A stretch of 64,000 nt of DNA, from positions 1,649,501 to 1,713,500 of the forward strand of contig JAEMWC010000035.1 in NCBI GenBank assembly GCA_016490735.1, read 5' to 3'. This DNA is from Pachyseris speciosa (lineage: Eukaryota; Cnidaria; Anthozoa; Scleractinia; Pachyseridae). Below the pieces are notes generated by a model. That model was not told where the DNA came from and made no database searches. It saw nothing but the letters and a program-made list of their open reading frames with translations. This document shows positions 10,981 to 23,065 of this stretch, piece by piece. Position 1 is the stretch's first letter. Each line of letters starts with the position of its first letter. The translations under genes were made by a program, and so were the position numbers.

Positions 10981-11716
10981 TTTATATTCTAATAATTACT
11001 TTCCTGTGTGCTTTTAGATCACCCCAGTAAAAATAGCGTAGTACATGTAGGTTAAAACAATATATATGATTCAGCCGGGCAGCACAAAAGATCCCGAGTT
11101 AAATCAAACTATCCATGAAATGTTGTTTTACTGACCCAATAGAAAACGCTTTCTCACTTAAGTAAAATGATAACCTACACACTAGATGGAGGTAAATTAA
11201 TATCCAGCCAATTTGCGTATAATGAAAAGGCATTGTCAGCTGGTTTTATGAATGGAAACGTTGATATTGTAGTTTTGTCACCTTTCGTTCAGCCTTGACG
11301 CATGATAACGCAAATCGAAAGGAATATTAGAGCCGTCAGTTACAAATGAAACGGATCCTTCCCTTTTGGAATACCAAGTCTCAATTGGCCCTTGAATCGG
11401 TGAGAACGTCTTAGAAATGACATCTCTCCCCAAAATTCGTGGGCGTCATTCGCGAATTGCGAACTCCTTCAATACTCGGATCAAGAGTGCGGTGATGTCC
11501 ACTCTTTATGCAGTCGGTCACAAGTTTCACAAGTTCATCGCGTTTTCCACTCAATTTCAAACCCCTGCACTTCAACCACCGTTTTAACTTCCCCACAGAG
11601 TTGTCCTCTGGTTCTCTTCAAAACTGGTGGAGGGAACATCGTCATCTTCGGTCAGAACTGTTCAAGAGCGAAGAGAACTGCTCGCGAACGACATAATTTC
11701 AACTCGCGCTCTTAGT
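10981..11716 (-). repeat. Dispersed repeat carrying a SAP-domain exon, copy 1
   Basis: Shares colinear sequence with about 28440-30460 (copy 2, inflated by insertions) and 46130-46590 (copy 3, truncated). Landmarks are AGCCGGGCAGCACAAAAG, CGTTCAGCCTTGACGCATG and the SAP-like minus-strand frame. It ends where an L1-like LINE begins. Confidence 0.65.
11411..11593 (-). pseudogene. SAP-domain exon fragment
   Basis: A minus-strand open stretch reads [23 protein letters not shown], the helix-turn-helix signature of a SAP DNA-binding motif, with a further 35 residues to a stop. An in-frame TGA lies 14 codons upstream of LKRW, so this copy is probably dead. SAP domains often precede nuclease-like domains in multicopy cnidarian proteins; no such partner is seen here. 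The homologous exon at 29908-30130 is longer. Confidence 0.5.
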
Positions 11717-13057
11717 TTTGAATAAAATTCAGAAAACTCTCATTCCAGTTTGCACTCATATTGTTATCTTTATTTCGATAAAGATCCTGATAAAACGATT
11801 TGAGTTCAGCCGAGATATCCTTACTGTTTTTCACCAGTTGATTGTCGTGGTTAAATATTTTCCGTACACAATTTTTAGTGTTCCTTCTATTTTCAAGATT
11901 TACGAAATATTTGTTGTTCCGCTCTCCTTTTTCATACCAAATCGCTCTAGACCGCACTATGTTATCTTGGGCAATATACTCAAACAGAGCATCGAACTCA
12001 AGTTTATATTTTTCGAAGTTTTCGATATTACTCTCCGTAGGATCGGCAGCGCATAACCTTTCACATTCTTTTAACTTATTTTCGATATATTCAAGTTTAC
12101 CTCTTCTTTCTTTAGCTTTCGCTTTGCTATACGTGATCGTCATTTGCCTTATCCTGTATTTGACCAAGTCCCAAAGTAACCGTCTGTCCTCAACCTCACG
12201 AAATTCGTTCAACTAGTCACTGTAGTGGGAAGAAATCAGCTCCACATAATTCTCGTCTCCTAATAAGCTAGAGTTAAAGCACCAATGCGAGGGGCCGCGC
12301 GCCTGGTTTTCACTGCTGTTGACATATAGCGTAATGGCAGAGTGATCGGTCTTTATAGAAGGTATGATATCGGTATGCTCTACAACATCCTGCAAGCAAT
12401 CACTTACAAACCAAAAATCTAAACGACGCTGGACAAAAGGCTTTTTCTGTCTCCATGTATATTGTTTCTTATCGATGTTTCTTATTCTCCAGATATCGAT
12501 CAGATCGTACGAAAATTTTAATTCCTCCACAGTTTTCGAAGAATCTTTCTTTTTCCTATTCTACCACCTGAGTTATCTAAGAAAGCGTCCAGATGGACAT
12601 TAAAGTCTCCTCCCATTATAAGCTGACTACTAGTAGAGTCAAAATTATGTTTGTCAAGAATCTGTAGTATATTCGAAAAAAAGTACACTGTTCAGATATA
12701 TCATTGGGCGCATAGATATTTAGGAGCAGAAAGGGCGAGTCTTGAATCATGGCATCGATCAAAACAAACCGACCATCAGGGTTATAGATTACGGATTTCG
12801 CCTCAAAATCTAGCTCACTGCTCACTAAAATAGCAACCCCTTTACTATGGTTTGTTCCATGTGATAGATACATTTTACCCTTGTATTGAAGTTGCCAATT
12901 ATCAGCTATCTCTGGAGTACTGTAAGTTTCCTGGAGAAGGATAATATCCGCCTTTTGTTTTTTGATCCAAGAAAAAGTGCGTTCCTTTTTCTCAAGTCCC
13001 GAATCACCCGAACATTTAGCGAGATTAACTTAAAATTTACATTGCTCACCTGCGTCT
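11712..13057 (-). mobile_element. L1-like LINE ORF2 fragment (APE endonuclease plus linker)
   Basis: Minus-strand protein pieces follow ORF2 order. The start at 13057 reads LISLNVR (APE N-terminus). After a frameshift come QKADIILLQETYS and GTNHSKGVAILVSSELDFEA (12616-12970), then YTWRQKKPFVQRRLDFWFVS and TDHSAITLYVNS (12213-12530; the D-H-S catalytic triplet is visible). Last is the linker with RAIWYEKGERNNKYFVNLENRR (11712-12212). Homology stops before the RT core. At least two frame disruptions make it inactive. Confidence 0.85.
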
Positions 13058-13295
13058 CAGCCATACCTAATTCCGATTATTCTTAGTAATACAGCCAGTA
13101 ACAATAGCGACCCAAAAACACACGACAAAAGCAAGACGAAAAAAGAGCCCAAAAATTTACATCCACAGAGAAAAAAACGTGCATAAAAGAAATAGCAGTA
13201 GGACGGCTGAAGTAACAAACATCTCACTTCCAACCAAAAAAACATGAATTACCGGCTACTGCTACTAATCTCATCATCACTACTCTGAGAACCTC
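13058..13295. other. Unassigned spacer between LINE and Penelope fragments
   Basis: Probably the 5' untranslated region of the L1-like fragment on the minus strand. No coding evidence. Confidence 0.3.
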
Positions 13296-14440
13296 GTGTA
13301 TTTACTTAAACTGTTACGCCAAATTCACAAAGCTAACAACCCGGGTCGTCCTATAGTTTCCGTCTGTAGTTGCCCTACCGAACTTATTTTTAGCTATTTA
13401 GACAAGATTAAGGCGCCCATCGTCAAATCTTTGCCATCTTACATCAAAGACAGTCAACATGCACTTGAAATTTTTCGCGATTTCAATTTCGCCGGCGAAG
13501 ACAAACTAATTTTCACTATGGATATTACATCTCTATACACTGTCATTCCTAACGGCGAAGGTCTTACTTAAGTATTTTTTCGATCAACGTACCGTCAAGG
13601 AACCAAGCTCGGAAACTCTACTCCGCCTAGCTGAACTAGTTTTAACACTTAACTGTTTTTCATTCGCTGATAACTATTACAAACAAATTTATGGTGTGGC
13701 GATGGGCACAAAAATGGGACCTAGCTACGCCAATCTTTTTGTAGGTTACGTCGAGAACCAATTCTTCTGTTCTACGGTCACTACATTGACGACGGCATGA
13801 GCGCAATTTGATCTAGCAAGGAGGAAATCAATCAATTTATAACCTCCGTTAATTCCTTTCATCCGGCTCTGAAATATACCTGGGGAATTTCGGAAACTTC
13901 GCTGGCTTTTCTAGATAACAAAGTTTCTATCAGTGGCAGCGGTTTATGTACCAGTGTGCACTACAAACCCACCGATTCTCACAGTTATTTGTTGTATTCA
14001 TCTTCACATCCATCTCATGTCAAAAACGCCATTCCCTATCCTCAATTTCTTAGACTTCGACGTCTATGTTGTGATGACTCTGATTTTTCCAGCAAATCTA
14101 AAATAAGAGGAAATTTGCAAGTTCGTCGAGAAACGCGGCTATCCTGATTCTGTGGTTCAATCGGGCCATCACCGCGCCCAGCAAATTGATCAACCGTCAG
14201 TACTACAGACGTCACAAAGGGAAAAGAATGATAGAATCCCATTCACCCTCACAATTCACCCTTATAATAACCAAGTTTCATTTAATTTCCTCTTTCATTT
14301 TATTTTTTTCTCCATTCAGATTATATTAACTTTTACAGTTACCAAGTTAAAGCCATCATTCTTAATAACTTTAAAATATTGCAAATTGATCCAGAAACTG
14401 CTTGAATCTTTTGGCAACCACGACTGATTTCATTCAAACG
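13296..14440 (+). pseudogene. Penelope-like element reverse transcriptase, multiply frameshifted
   Basis: Plus-strand pieces in order: PGRPIVSVCSCPTELIFSYL and LIFTMDITSLYTVIPNGEGL (13330-13565), then after a frameshift LAELVLTLNCFSFADNYYKQ and GVAMGTKMGPSYANLFVGYVENQF (13620-13775), a damaged YIDD box near 13780 (HYIDDG), LKYTWGISETSLAFLD, and VHYKPTDSHSYLLYSSSHPSHVKN (13956-14030). These are the hallmark motifs of Penelope-like RTs. The GIY-YIG endonuclease expected downstream is not found. Several frameshifts and a small deletion next to the active site make it dead. Confidence 0.85.
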
Positions 14441-14860
14441 CGACAAAAAATGTAAGTAACTTTCTAGTTAGAAGCGGCTGGTTTGACTGCCAAAGCGTCA
14501 ATTACGACCTTTTCGAAAACCTCAGCGGCTATGATTTCCCCATTGCGAATCTTTTAGGCCTAGTTTTGGTTACGAAAATCCAAGTGCACTCTTTAATCGA
14601 CGCTGTAAGCCCAAGGCGAATTATCCTCCACCGAACAGATATCTACCGAAACTTGTTGTTGGGTGCCCCTGAATTTATATTGTATCATCATTTTAGTACT
14701 GAGATGTTTTGCAGATGTCTCAAATCTACATATTGATTAGGGGGCGGAATGGTAAAAACAAAAGCATTGTGGCAGGCGCTTCCTTTTCCACCTCTCTCGT
14801 CGCGCTCCGCGCTCTCTCCCCTGGCTTTACGCGTGCGCCCGATTCCGCCAACAAAACAAC
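14441..14860. other. No feature recognised
   Basis: Interrupted frames only. The start may be residual Penelope sequence (LISFKRDKK near 14425-14450). Confidence 0.3.
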
Positions 14861-14861
14861 C

Positions 14862-14985
14862 AGCTCCCAGATGGCTTGTAAGCTCAGTCGGTAGAGCGCT
14901 GCGCCGGTATCGCAGAGGTCGAAGGTTTGAATTCCGTACAAGCCTGAATTTTTTTTTTCAGGCTTTATTTTCACTACTACTTAAT
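14862..14985 (+). repeat. tRNA-derived SINE (main type)
   Basis: A box TAAGCTCAGTCGGTAGAGC, B box AGGTTTGAATTCC, then ACAAGCCTGAA, a T run and TTCAGGCTT, which forms a small hairpin. The same head occurs at 15130 (split), 17715 and 37473. Confidence 0.8.
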
Positions 14986-15129
14986 TACTACTGCTTAAGT
15001 AGTGTTCAGAACTGCTATGATCAGTCACATTTAATCATTAATCCGCAGTTCAAATATATGATTTTCATGTATTCATTCTCATATATTCACCACTCACGGG
15101 TATATTACGAACCAACAAAACGATCAGCT

Positions 15130-15640
15130 TTCAGATGGTTTGTTAGCTTAGTCGGTAGAGCGCTGCACCGGTATCACCGAGGTAAGTAAGTAAGTAAAAC
15201 CTTTATTTAAACGCGATAAGTATTTAAGCTATGCAGCTTGTGGGGTCGTGTATAAATAGATAATATAAAAGATACATAAACAATAACTGTAATAAAATTA
15301 TAAGGTAAAATAAGACTTATGCCTTCTTGTATGTATAAACATAACATTAATATTTACAATAAACAAGTAATTAATAATTGATGGTATTGTATAACTGCTA
15401 AGATTACAGACCTAAAAGCTCCTTTTAAGGGGGAGCTATCTTCTACAGAATAAATTAGAAAAGTCAATGTCTCTGACCAAAGTAAGTTTGTTAATCATCC
15501 TGGAGAAACTTTTCACACTATTCGCTTTACGACACTCGATTGGCAAATGATTCCACAAAACTGGACCTCTACAAGATATAGGTCGTGGGTTCGAATCCCG
15601 TACAAGCCTGAATTTTTTTTTTCAGGCTTTATTTTCACCA
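15130..15640 (+). repeat. tRNA-derived SINE split by a LINE 3' end
   Basis: The A-box half (TTAGCTTAGTCGGTAGAGC, to about 15182) and the B-box half (GTCGTGGGTTCGAATCCCG, from about 15584) of one SINE are separated by 400 bp of foreign sequence starting with a GTAA repeat. Removing the insert restores a normal SINE head. Confidence 0.8.
15183..15583 (-). mobile_element. 5'-truncated CR1/L2-type LINE, 3' end with (TTAC)n tail
   Basis: On the minus strand the insert begins in coding sequence (CRGPVLWNHLPIECRKANSV then FSRMINKLTLVRD), the usual C-terminus of CR1/L2-like RT proteins, with a stop at 15436-15438. A 3' UTR follows, ending in a GTAAGTAAGTAAG repeat as seen on the plus strand. It is a dead-on-arrival insertion inside a SINE. 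Confidence 0.8.
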
Positions 15641-15963
15641 CTGCTTAAGTAATATTCATAACTGCGATGATCAGTCACATATTTAATCATTAATCCGCAG
15701 TTCAAATATATGATTCTCATAAATTCATTCTCAGATTTGAAGTTCATAAAATTACATCTGATCAAAAACATACCATTAATCGATCAGAGACGAACCTGCC
15801 GTGAAAGAATTCTTTCCTAGGGCTGTCAGCTATTTATCGTGAAGTCTACTTTTTATCATTACACATTTACCACAAAAATAAGGTGGCCACCTTCTGGTCC
15901 CTTTAATTACAGGGTTGTGTTTTCTATGGAGAAGAACCACGTGGTATATGTCACAGGTAAACA

Positions 15964-16090
15964 CCAAGACTGGGTTGCTCGAAGCATGGTTAACGCTAAT
16001 TAACCATTAGTCAAGATGTATAAAAACCAACAGGTTGCCATGGTATTTAACCCGGGTTATCGCTAACCATGCTTCTAGCAACTGGGCCTA
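15964..16090. mobile_element. Short MITE with imperfect inverted ends
   Basis: The left arm has GAAGCATGGTTAACGC; the right arm, on the other strand, has GAAGCATGGTTAGCG, each preceded by a TTGCT core. Only its right half remains at the start of gene unit 2 (about 35822-35868), so the duplication breakpoint falls in or beside this MITE. Confidence 0.65.
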
Positions 16091-16323
16091 GGGAACAGTA
16101 TGCTCATCTCTAACTTAGATCTGGGATGCAAATGTGTGGCTCATGCTGAGTGTCTTTTGTAGGCGGAAAAGTAAAAATGAATACATGCGTCTATTGCTGG
16201 TCCAGAAGAAAGCAGTTACAGTTGCTGCCCGTACTCTTAGTGGATGAAGCAAGTTATTATGGCTAAGACATAAGTAAAAATAGAGAACTTTGTTGTAATG
16301 ATTAGAATGGAATTTTGAAAGCC

Positions 16324-16619
16324 TTCCCTGCTAGCAGAGGCCTCTTTTCCTTGTATTCAGCGTGCGGGAGGAAAAAGACCTCTGCCATGGGTCGAAATGG
16401 TCTATGTTGAGCATGCGCTGCGGTTTCTTATCAACCGAACCATCATGTGATGCTTTTAGCATATGATCGGTCAGCAAACAATACAAGAAACATGCATATT
16501 AAAACCTCCGCCCACGACCGCGGACGGCGGCTTAATCAAAGACCATTTCCACCTATGGCAGAAGTCTCTTTTCTCCCGCACACTAAATACAAGGAAAAGA
16601 GGCTTCTGCTAGCAGGGAA
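16324..16619. mobile_element. 296-bp foldback MITE with 9-bp target duplication
   Basis: Inverted arms of about 80 bp start TTCCCTGCTAGCAGAGGCC. The flanks are a perfect 9-bp direct repeat TTGAAAGCC (16315-16323 and 16620-16628). A 9-bp duplication fits Mutator-like elements. The same insertion is at 36098-36393, so it predates the duplication. Confidence 0.85.
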
Positions 16620-17225
16620 TTGAAAGCCACAATTCAATAAAATTTCGGGGCGATGCATTTCTGACTCTAAGAGTTCTCCAAGCGACTTTCTTGTCACTTC
16701 CAGTGGCTGGCCATCCAACTGAAGGATGGTAACGCGGGCTTATGGAAAGTGATTTGTATTTTCGGAAGCCTTTTAGAGGCCAGGCATCATCTTTTGGCTC
16801 TTCAAGGCCAAATCAGAGTACTATTAATTGACCTTATGCCTTCCTCACACATAATATACGAAGAACATCAACATCCAATTAGTACATTTCCATGTCAAGT
16901 GTCAGATCGTACACTCGCTTGTGAGAAAACTAAAATGGCCAGCAACCACATGGTTTTGCGTAATATTTAACAAATATCCTGAGGAATTGCGCGGCGAAGT
17001 CGTTGACTGAGTTAGCTAAACTCAGGCTATGTTCCGCAAGATTGAGCAAGATAATTGTTTTATTACACTGATTAATAACAAAGTACAATTTTCTGCGTTT
17101 CTTGCAAAAAAGCTGAAAACCCGACAGTTTTCTCCACGACATACAAAGTTACGTATATCGCAGGATATCTGTTGAGTACGCACGACTAATATTGAACGCG
17201 CTATGACCATATTTGGACATCGTCA

Positions 17226-17440
17226 CAATGTGTTTAATACTAATAATAATAATAATTAATGTTCTTAAAAACGCATTCTACGTATAAATGTCTCGATGCT
17301 TTTTACAACTAAAAGAAAGAGCTCTCACGAAACAGGTACGTTTTCAAAGCCCTGTTATAACTTTCAACAGAGTTACTGTGTCTAATTGCAAGCGGTAGCT
17401 GATTCTATAACTTCGGGGCAATTGCCGCAAAAGATCTCCG
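17226..17440 (-). mobile_element. LINE 3' tail (CR1/L2 type), copy in unit 1
   Basis: The minus strand reads FAAIAPKL, stop, NQLPLAIRHSNSVESYNRAL, KTYLFRESSFF, stop at 17309-17311, then a 3' UTR ending in a TAA/ATT repeat. The TAG stands where the unit-2 copy has Trp. Confidence 0.75.
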
Positions 17441-17714
17441 TAAGTAACTGTAGTATAATAATAATCTTTAGATCGGACTACGAGTACGAGATTGACTGCG
17501 AGTACGACTAGTCAATTGCTAGTCGCCGTGGTCGCAAGCTTCTATTATCATGTATGACCAGATGACACCAACTCTCGTTCCTAGAGCCTCATTATATTCT
17601 GTTCAAGAACAGTGCGGGGCGAGGCTTCTGAGAACGCAGCTGTTTTGAAATTTGAAAGTCGTACTCGTACTCATTCACGGGTATATCAGGAACCAATAAG
17701 ATGACCAGCTTCCA

Positions 17715-17800
17715 GTCGGCCGGCTTGTTAGCTCAGTTGGTAGAGCACTGCACCGGTATCGCAGAGGTCGTGGGTTCGAATCCCGTACAAGGCTGAATTT
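17715..17800 (+). repeat. tRNA-derived SINE (main type)
   Basis: A box TTAGCTCAGTTGGTAGAGC and B box GGGTTCGAATCCCG with correct spacing. Paralogue at 37473-37560. Confidence 0.8.
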
Positions 17801-19356
17801 CAGTTTTCACTGATGCTTACTAGTGTTCATAACTGCGATGATCGTCCACATATTCATTCCTTAATCCGCAGTTAAAATAGATGAAACTCGTATATTTATT
17901 ATCGCATTAACAGATTTCTTAACTGGGGCGATCATGGGGAGGCGCATTACCAGAAATCCGCGTCACGTTTATCAGGAGATAATTTATTCATGCCTCACGC
18001 GGCCTTTAAAATGTCCGCCGGAGTTACTAAAGAAAGTATGAATTTCAACAGATATCTTCAGATAAATTTACCGGTGGCAATGCTGCTTATTTTCCGCACG
18101 TCGCATATAAAAATATACCTTTAATGGAGTGTTCTGTGTTGATTTTTTAGACTGAAAACGTTAAAAAACGTCGGACAATTTTCAATTGAAAAACTTCGGT
18201 TACTGACTCCTATACTAGAGTCACCATTTTAGTCAGATTTTAGTAAAATTACTCACCTTTAATACAAATTTTGCAATGCACTTCCTCGTTCTGACAATCT
18301 TCCGCACGTCCGAGCAATATTACTAGGAAATGAGCTTTCCACCGCTTTTAACTGATTCTGTGAAGAATAAGTCCAGACAAAATCACAACGAAAACGTGCA
18401 AAATTCGCAGCCAGTCGATGTGAGGCTTCATTGAGCAAAGCACTCCCCTGAGACTGCTCGAAGGCCAGAAATAAAGTTAGACTTTCTGCTCGTTCTAAAT
18501 ACTCGCTTGTTATTATTGAAATTTATCAGTTTGACTTAGAAACCAAGCCTTTTTTGCATAAGTCCGCTGGTGTAAAGAATTGCTTTAATTTAGTTGCTCT
18601 CGACGCCTTCGCTCAAAAGCCACCATCTTGGAAACTCGCGTGTCTAGCGTGCAATCGCGCGGGAACAAATTGTCGCCGATTTCTGGTAATGTGAAAAGAG
18701 GCAAGATCAAACGTATCTGCTTCCTTCCTTCAATGACTAATCAGTTGATTATTCGTTGATTATTATCGATTATTATTACTCATTGATGTCATTGATCATG
18801 AAATGGGGTGCAGTCCCAAAGTTCCCACATGCTGATTTCATGACCTTCGCTAGTGGGAGATTATCGAGTTCTATCTCACAAGACTCTCATAACTTCTCTC
18901 CGTCACCTCTCACAAAAAGAAAGAACTCAGTATCTTTCATCCAGATTAAACCTTTATTTCCCCTAAATACTTTTAGGTTACACATGCAATTCTATTTAAA
19001 CAATCGTTAATCCCAGCCTAATATTCTATTATCAAGGGACATGTACTATTCTTGCACTTGTGCTTCTGACGTTTCGCCCTTTTTGAGGATCACTTTTTGC
19101 TGCAAAGAAAGAACATCCACAACTTGATGAGAAATGAGTAAAAAGAGCTTCAATCCTTAATCAAGATTTCCGCAGAATGTGAAATTCCAGTTATTTCATT
19201 TCTTGGGCGTCGTGAAAAGTTCTATCATTTAATATGATGTCGTTTTAACCACTGAACAATAAAAAACAAGCTTTTTACCGCATAAATTGCTTGCAGCATC
19301 AAGATATATACAAGTCGAGTTCATAAGACTTTGACCATTGGTTCTTTTAAGCCCTG
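17801..19356. other. Intergenic, duplicated at 37575-39109
   Basis: No gene or known repeat recognised. The plus-strand open frame at 18756-19010 is present in both units but has no domain or codon signal. Confidence 0.4.
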
Positions 19357-19362
19357 TTTATT
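19357..19362 (-). terminator. Candidate polyadenylation signal of gene 1
   Basis: AATAAA on the minus strand about 106 nt after the stop codon; conserved at the same distance in gene 2. Confidence 0.5.
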
Positions 19363-19467
19363 TTAAATCGTTAATTCTATAATGATAGCTTGAATAACCA
19401 AGGAACGATTACTTTGTAATTCTTTGGTAGAGTACAATATTATTTCAGTGTATCTTGATAATTATCT

Positions 19468-22400
19468 TTATATGTCACCTTCGAATCTGAAAGAAATTTG
19501 AATTGGACGCGGTGTATCGATTGCACAGAATAAAAAGTGTCCATTACCCGGCATACTATTGTAGCAGCAGTATTGCATTCCTCCACACAAACCATAGGCT
19601 TTTTTTAGCCCGGGATCACAAACGTACTTGCAGTCTCCAGAAACGCCATGGTAGATGTAACAACCTTTAGGAGGTTCTACCGCTAAGTAGAACAACATTT
19701 TATTCGATACACATAAGGAAAGCAATCAACATTACAATATTTCATCATTTTACACTTCAAAAACTGCAAACCTGACATTCAAAAGCTCACTTATTTAATA
19801 AATCAATAAAAAAAATAGCCAGACAGCGTTTCTAAAATCATTAATACTGGTTGTAAAAATTGGTATGCGGTTTACCAACTTGAACGCGAGGGCTTCAAAT
19901 CAGTGTTAATTATCCGAAGAATACAAAGAATCTCCATATGATTACTATAGTGCTTAAGAAAATGATAAATCATAATTGAAGGAATTTTGAAGCCTTAGTA
20001 ACGGAATTGTCTTATATCGATTCAGAACTTCAGAATAACAGTTATCGAATAATTGAACACCTTAATAAAGAAAATTGTGGAGCGTAACTTTGGTCAGTAT
20101 AACTGACAAACATACTATTGCACCTTTCATCTAAGCTATTGCACCTATGCACCTCACCTGGCTGATAGAAACAGTAAGCGGTGTTTTTGATCGTGTCGTC
20201 CCAACAACAAGAATCTGCCAAACATTCGTCTTTTGTTGTCCCTACCTTACCACAGTCCTTGCGCTGCGAAGGACCAACAGGACACATTGCGTATGGTGGA
20301 ACTGTAAAACAAACAGTGTGCGACGTGGTGAGAAATCACATCTCGTCGAACAAAGGTTTGGGAGTTTGTTGGTTTGCCTCCCTTTTTTTCGTTTTCCTTG
20401 GCAATAAAGTAAAATTAGGGAAATTAAACCACGAAAATGTCTTACTTCGTAATGGAGCCATTTTGTTGATCACGTGGTATATGTGCTTTTGATTCCCTCG
20501 ATTTCAAAGCCCTTACTGTCTTAAATACATCTCCCTGTCCCCTGGGTGTGAAAACCAACTCACATTCATATCCTGGGGAAACCACGTTCCGCTAGCTATT
20601 CGGGTCATGATTCGTTTGGCTTAACCAGAGACACCAAATGTTCAAGGCAGATTCTAGCTTCTTACCGCAATTGTTTTCTTTACAGAAGATAATGTTTTGA
20701 GGTTAATGTTTGCAGGGGTTGGTAAATATAGACATACGAAACAGAAGATATTAACTGAAATGTGTGAATAATCAGAGACATGCACACCTTTCCAGTGAAT
20801 AAATTGACTATGTTTATTGTAAGAGATTTATTTAAGAAATCAATAGTTTTATGCACCAGTTATCAATGGAACTTGTTCTGTCTTACGGTCATGTGATCGT
20901 AATCTGATTCTCTCGACTTTTCATGAACCGACCACTGTAGGTAGGAAGCGGTGATGAAATGCTAGGTCTCTTTGACTCAGCACTCAAGGATAGTCAAGGT
21001 TCCATTCCCTCCCTCCTTCCGTGCAACCTCTTCCAGATTACTACATTATTTTTTTTTTCCGTGTTAGGGCATCCCCCCACCTTTTCTGGGAATAGTTTCA
21101 TTGATAGTTAGCTTTACCCGATTAAGAAATTTGTTTGTTTTGACTAAACGGCCACCTGCGTGGCCAAAGTATGCCAGAATGTGCCATGTCATTTCTCTTT
21201 ACAGCATACTGAGCCCAACCAAGGCAGGGCAAGTGAGATATAGCAATGTGGATGATGTAATAGGGCATAAATGACTTTAATAATTTAGTTTTCTCACCAA
21301 ATATATACTATAACAGTGTTATCGTTTCGCGCCCTATGAAGCATTTAGTGCTTATCGAACAGTTTTCAATTGAGTGTCGTAAAAGCAAAACCAAAGCAAT
21401 TACTCCAGCAAATCACAATAGAGGCACACGCTGCTATGAACCAATGAGAATTTAAAGCAGTTTACACTTAGCATGCACATAGCGTGGGAAAATGCCCGCG
21501 TGCAAATTGCAATTAGTATTGGTTTTGCTTCTCATTACTTGAGAAAGAGGCGTGGATTTTGCTCGATAATCAAAAAGTAACCCCAATTCACTTTCGATGC
21601 TCCATTGAAAACCGCTCTGTAACCTGGGGAAAACTTACCGTCGAAGTCCTTCAGATAGCACCACGGTTGATCTCCTGGAGGGTTTGCTTTCCAACAGCAT
21701 CCTCTTGCGTCACACTGATCTTGACTGATTCCGAGCCATCCGCAGTCAGTTTTTGCTTTCATGGGGTCAACGATACAGGTGGGCGCTTCAAACAAAGAAT
21801 ACATGGCAACAATTAAGAAAAATACTGATGAAGCATTGCCGATATTGATAGCAATTTATATTATAATCAGCGCCTTGGAAAGCATCGTAAGTCTGTGCCA
21901 CTGAGATTTAATGTCCTTCAGAGTTGTTCTCGCTTTTGAGGGAATAGGAGAGTTCCTAGTACGCGATCACGCGAGTGTAAGCTACTGAACACTTACGTTT
22001 CCTTAATTGGAATGGTTTACTGTTTTGCGGCAGATTTTTCAAGTGCGCCGTTTATTATGTAGCACAAGATGGCTGTCTTTATGTGCCCATGGGCCATTGA
22101 ATGTTATTAAATTAACCTTTCTATTTGTGCAAAATATCATAGGTGCAAATGGACGTGAGAACTGTGATTAAAACAAAACTGAAAACTGAGAAAGTAGACA
22201 AGAAGGAGACTAGGCTGTCTGTTGTATGCGGTGTACTTAGCAGAAACCTCTTGAAACCTTCCCTTGTTATTAAGCGTACTGAAGCTAAGGCTGTCAAGGG
22301 CCATGTAGTCAAATGTATGGTTAAACTGCTAGCGAAAGCAGTATTCTCACTTCGGTATCTGTAATCGGCCGATGGATGCTCATAACACTTACCAAGCCTT

Positions 22401-23065
22401 TTAACATGTTTGCACGTACTTCTAATTGTCTAGAAGCGCAGCGCATGGGTGCTCTTACACACTACACAGATAAAGCTTGCTTAGAATCTAAAGTGCGCTT
22501 TAACGCAGAGGGGAAAAATCTTACGTGGTTGATCCGTCGCTCTGTAGCACCAGGGCGAGCCCTCTGGGACACTGCTATTCCAACAGCAGCTTCTTGCTTC
22601 GCAAGTCTCTTGATTTATTCCCATCCATCCACAGTCAACCACATGTTCAACAACACACCGACCTGGCAAGCACATGAAGTGAAATGAAGAAATATCAGTA
22701 TTTACTACCTACGAAAAGATTTCAAAACATTTGATTAAACTCAGTTTTGAGGAGCCTTTCAAGGACCATATTAAAACAAATGAGGCCCTGTCTGTGTACT
22801 TCCATCCGGTTTTTAACTTTAAGCCGCAGAGTTGATACGCCAAAACATCTAGCCCAACATGTTGATTTCTACGTCTTATTTCCGAAGACCACCAATGCGT
22901 AAAGCAAGACTAAAGAAGTAGTGTACGGAAAAAATGCAGAACAGGAAGAATTTATGATTCAGTTTTAATACTTTAAGTGGCAATACCTTCATCATTTTGA
23001 GTTGGTTTCCCTATCACAACAACTCCTCCAAACAGCAACAATACAAATGCGAGTTTCATAGTCAT
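19468..23065 (-). CDS. Secreted mosaic protein: signal peptide, three trefoil domains, beta-defensin-like domain (gene 1)
   Basis: Five exons on the minus strand: 23065-22987, 22662-22525, 21785-21639, 20301-20158, 19682-19468. All have GT/AG borders and every intron is phase 1. The spliced frame is open for 240 residues. Exon 1 is a signal peptide (MTMKLAFVLLLFGGVVVIG, then KPTQNDE). Exons 2-4 each encode one trefoil domain with six cysteines (CGWMGI..C....CCWN; CGWLGI..C....CCWK; CGKVGTT..C....CCWD). Exon 5 (residues 170-240) has C-x9-C-x3-C-x10-C-x5-CC, close to beta-defensin spacing but with a longer C1-C2 loop, plus a 31-residue tail with one more Cys. Trefoil domains occur in mucus-associated, protease-resistant secreted proteins, so secretion into mucus for defence or repair is inferred. 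Introns hold MITE remnants. The start is the first Met; Met3 is an alternative. The symmetrical phase-1 exons suit domain shuffling. Confidence 0.85.
21350..21617. mobile_element. Degenerate TA-type MITE in intron 3 of gene 1
   Basis: The left end TTTTCAATTGAGTGTCG and right end CCATTGAAAACCGCTCT are the worn inverted termini of the family seen intact at 63681-63901. Also in unit 2 (about 41140-41405). Confidence 0.65.
22987..23065 (-). other. Signal-peptide exon of gene 1
   Basis: 79 nt: 26 codons plus one base, donor AAG/GTATTG. The hydrophobic core LAFVLLLFGGVVVIG is typical of a secretory signal. The same exon in unit 2 is 43349-43427. Confidence 0.8.

Noticed and set aside
18756..19010. 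84-codon frame conserved in both gene units (also at 38516)
   Set aside because: Conservation is explained by the recent duplication; there is no signal peptide, domain or splice context.
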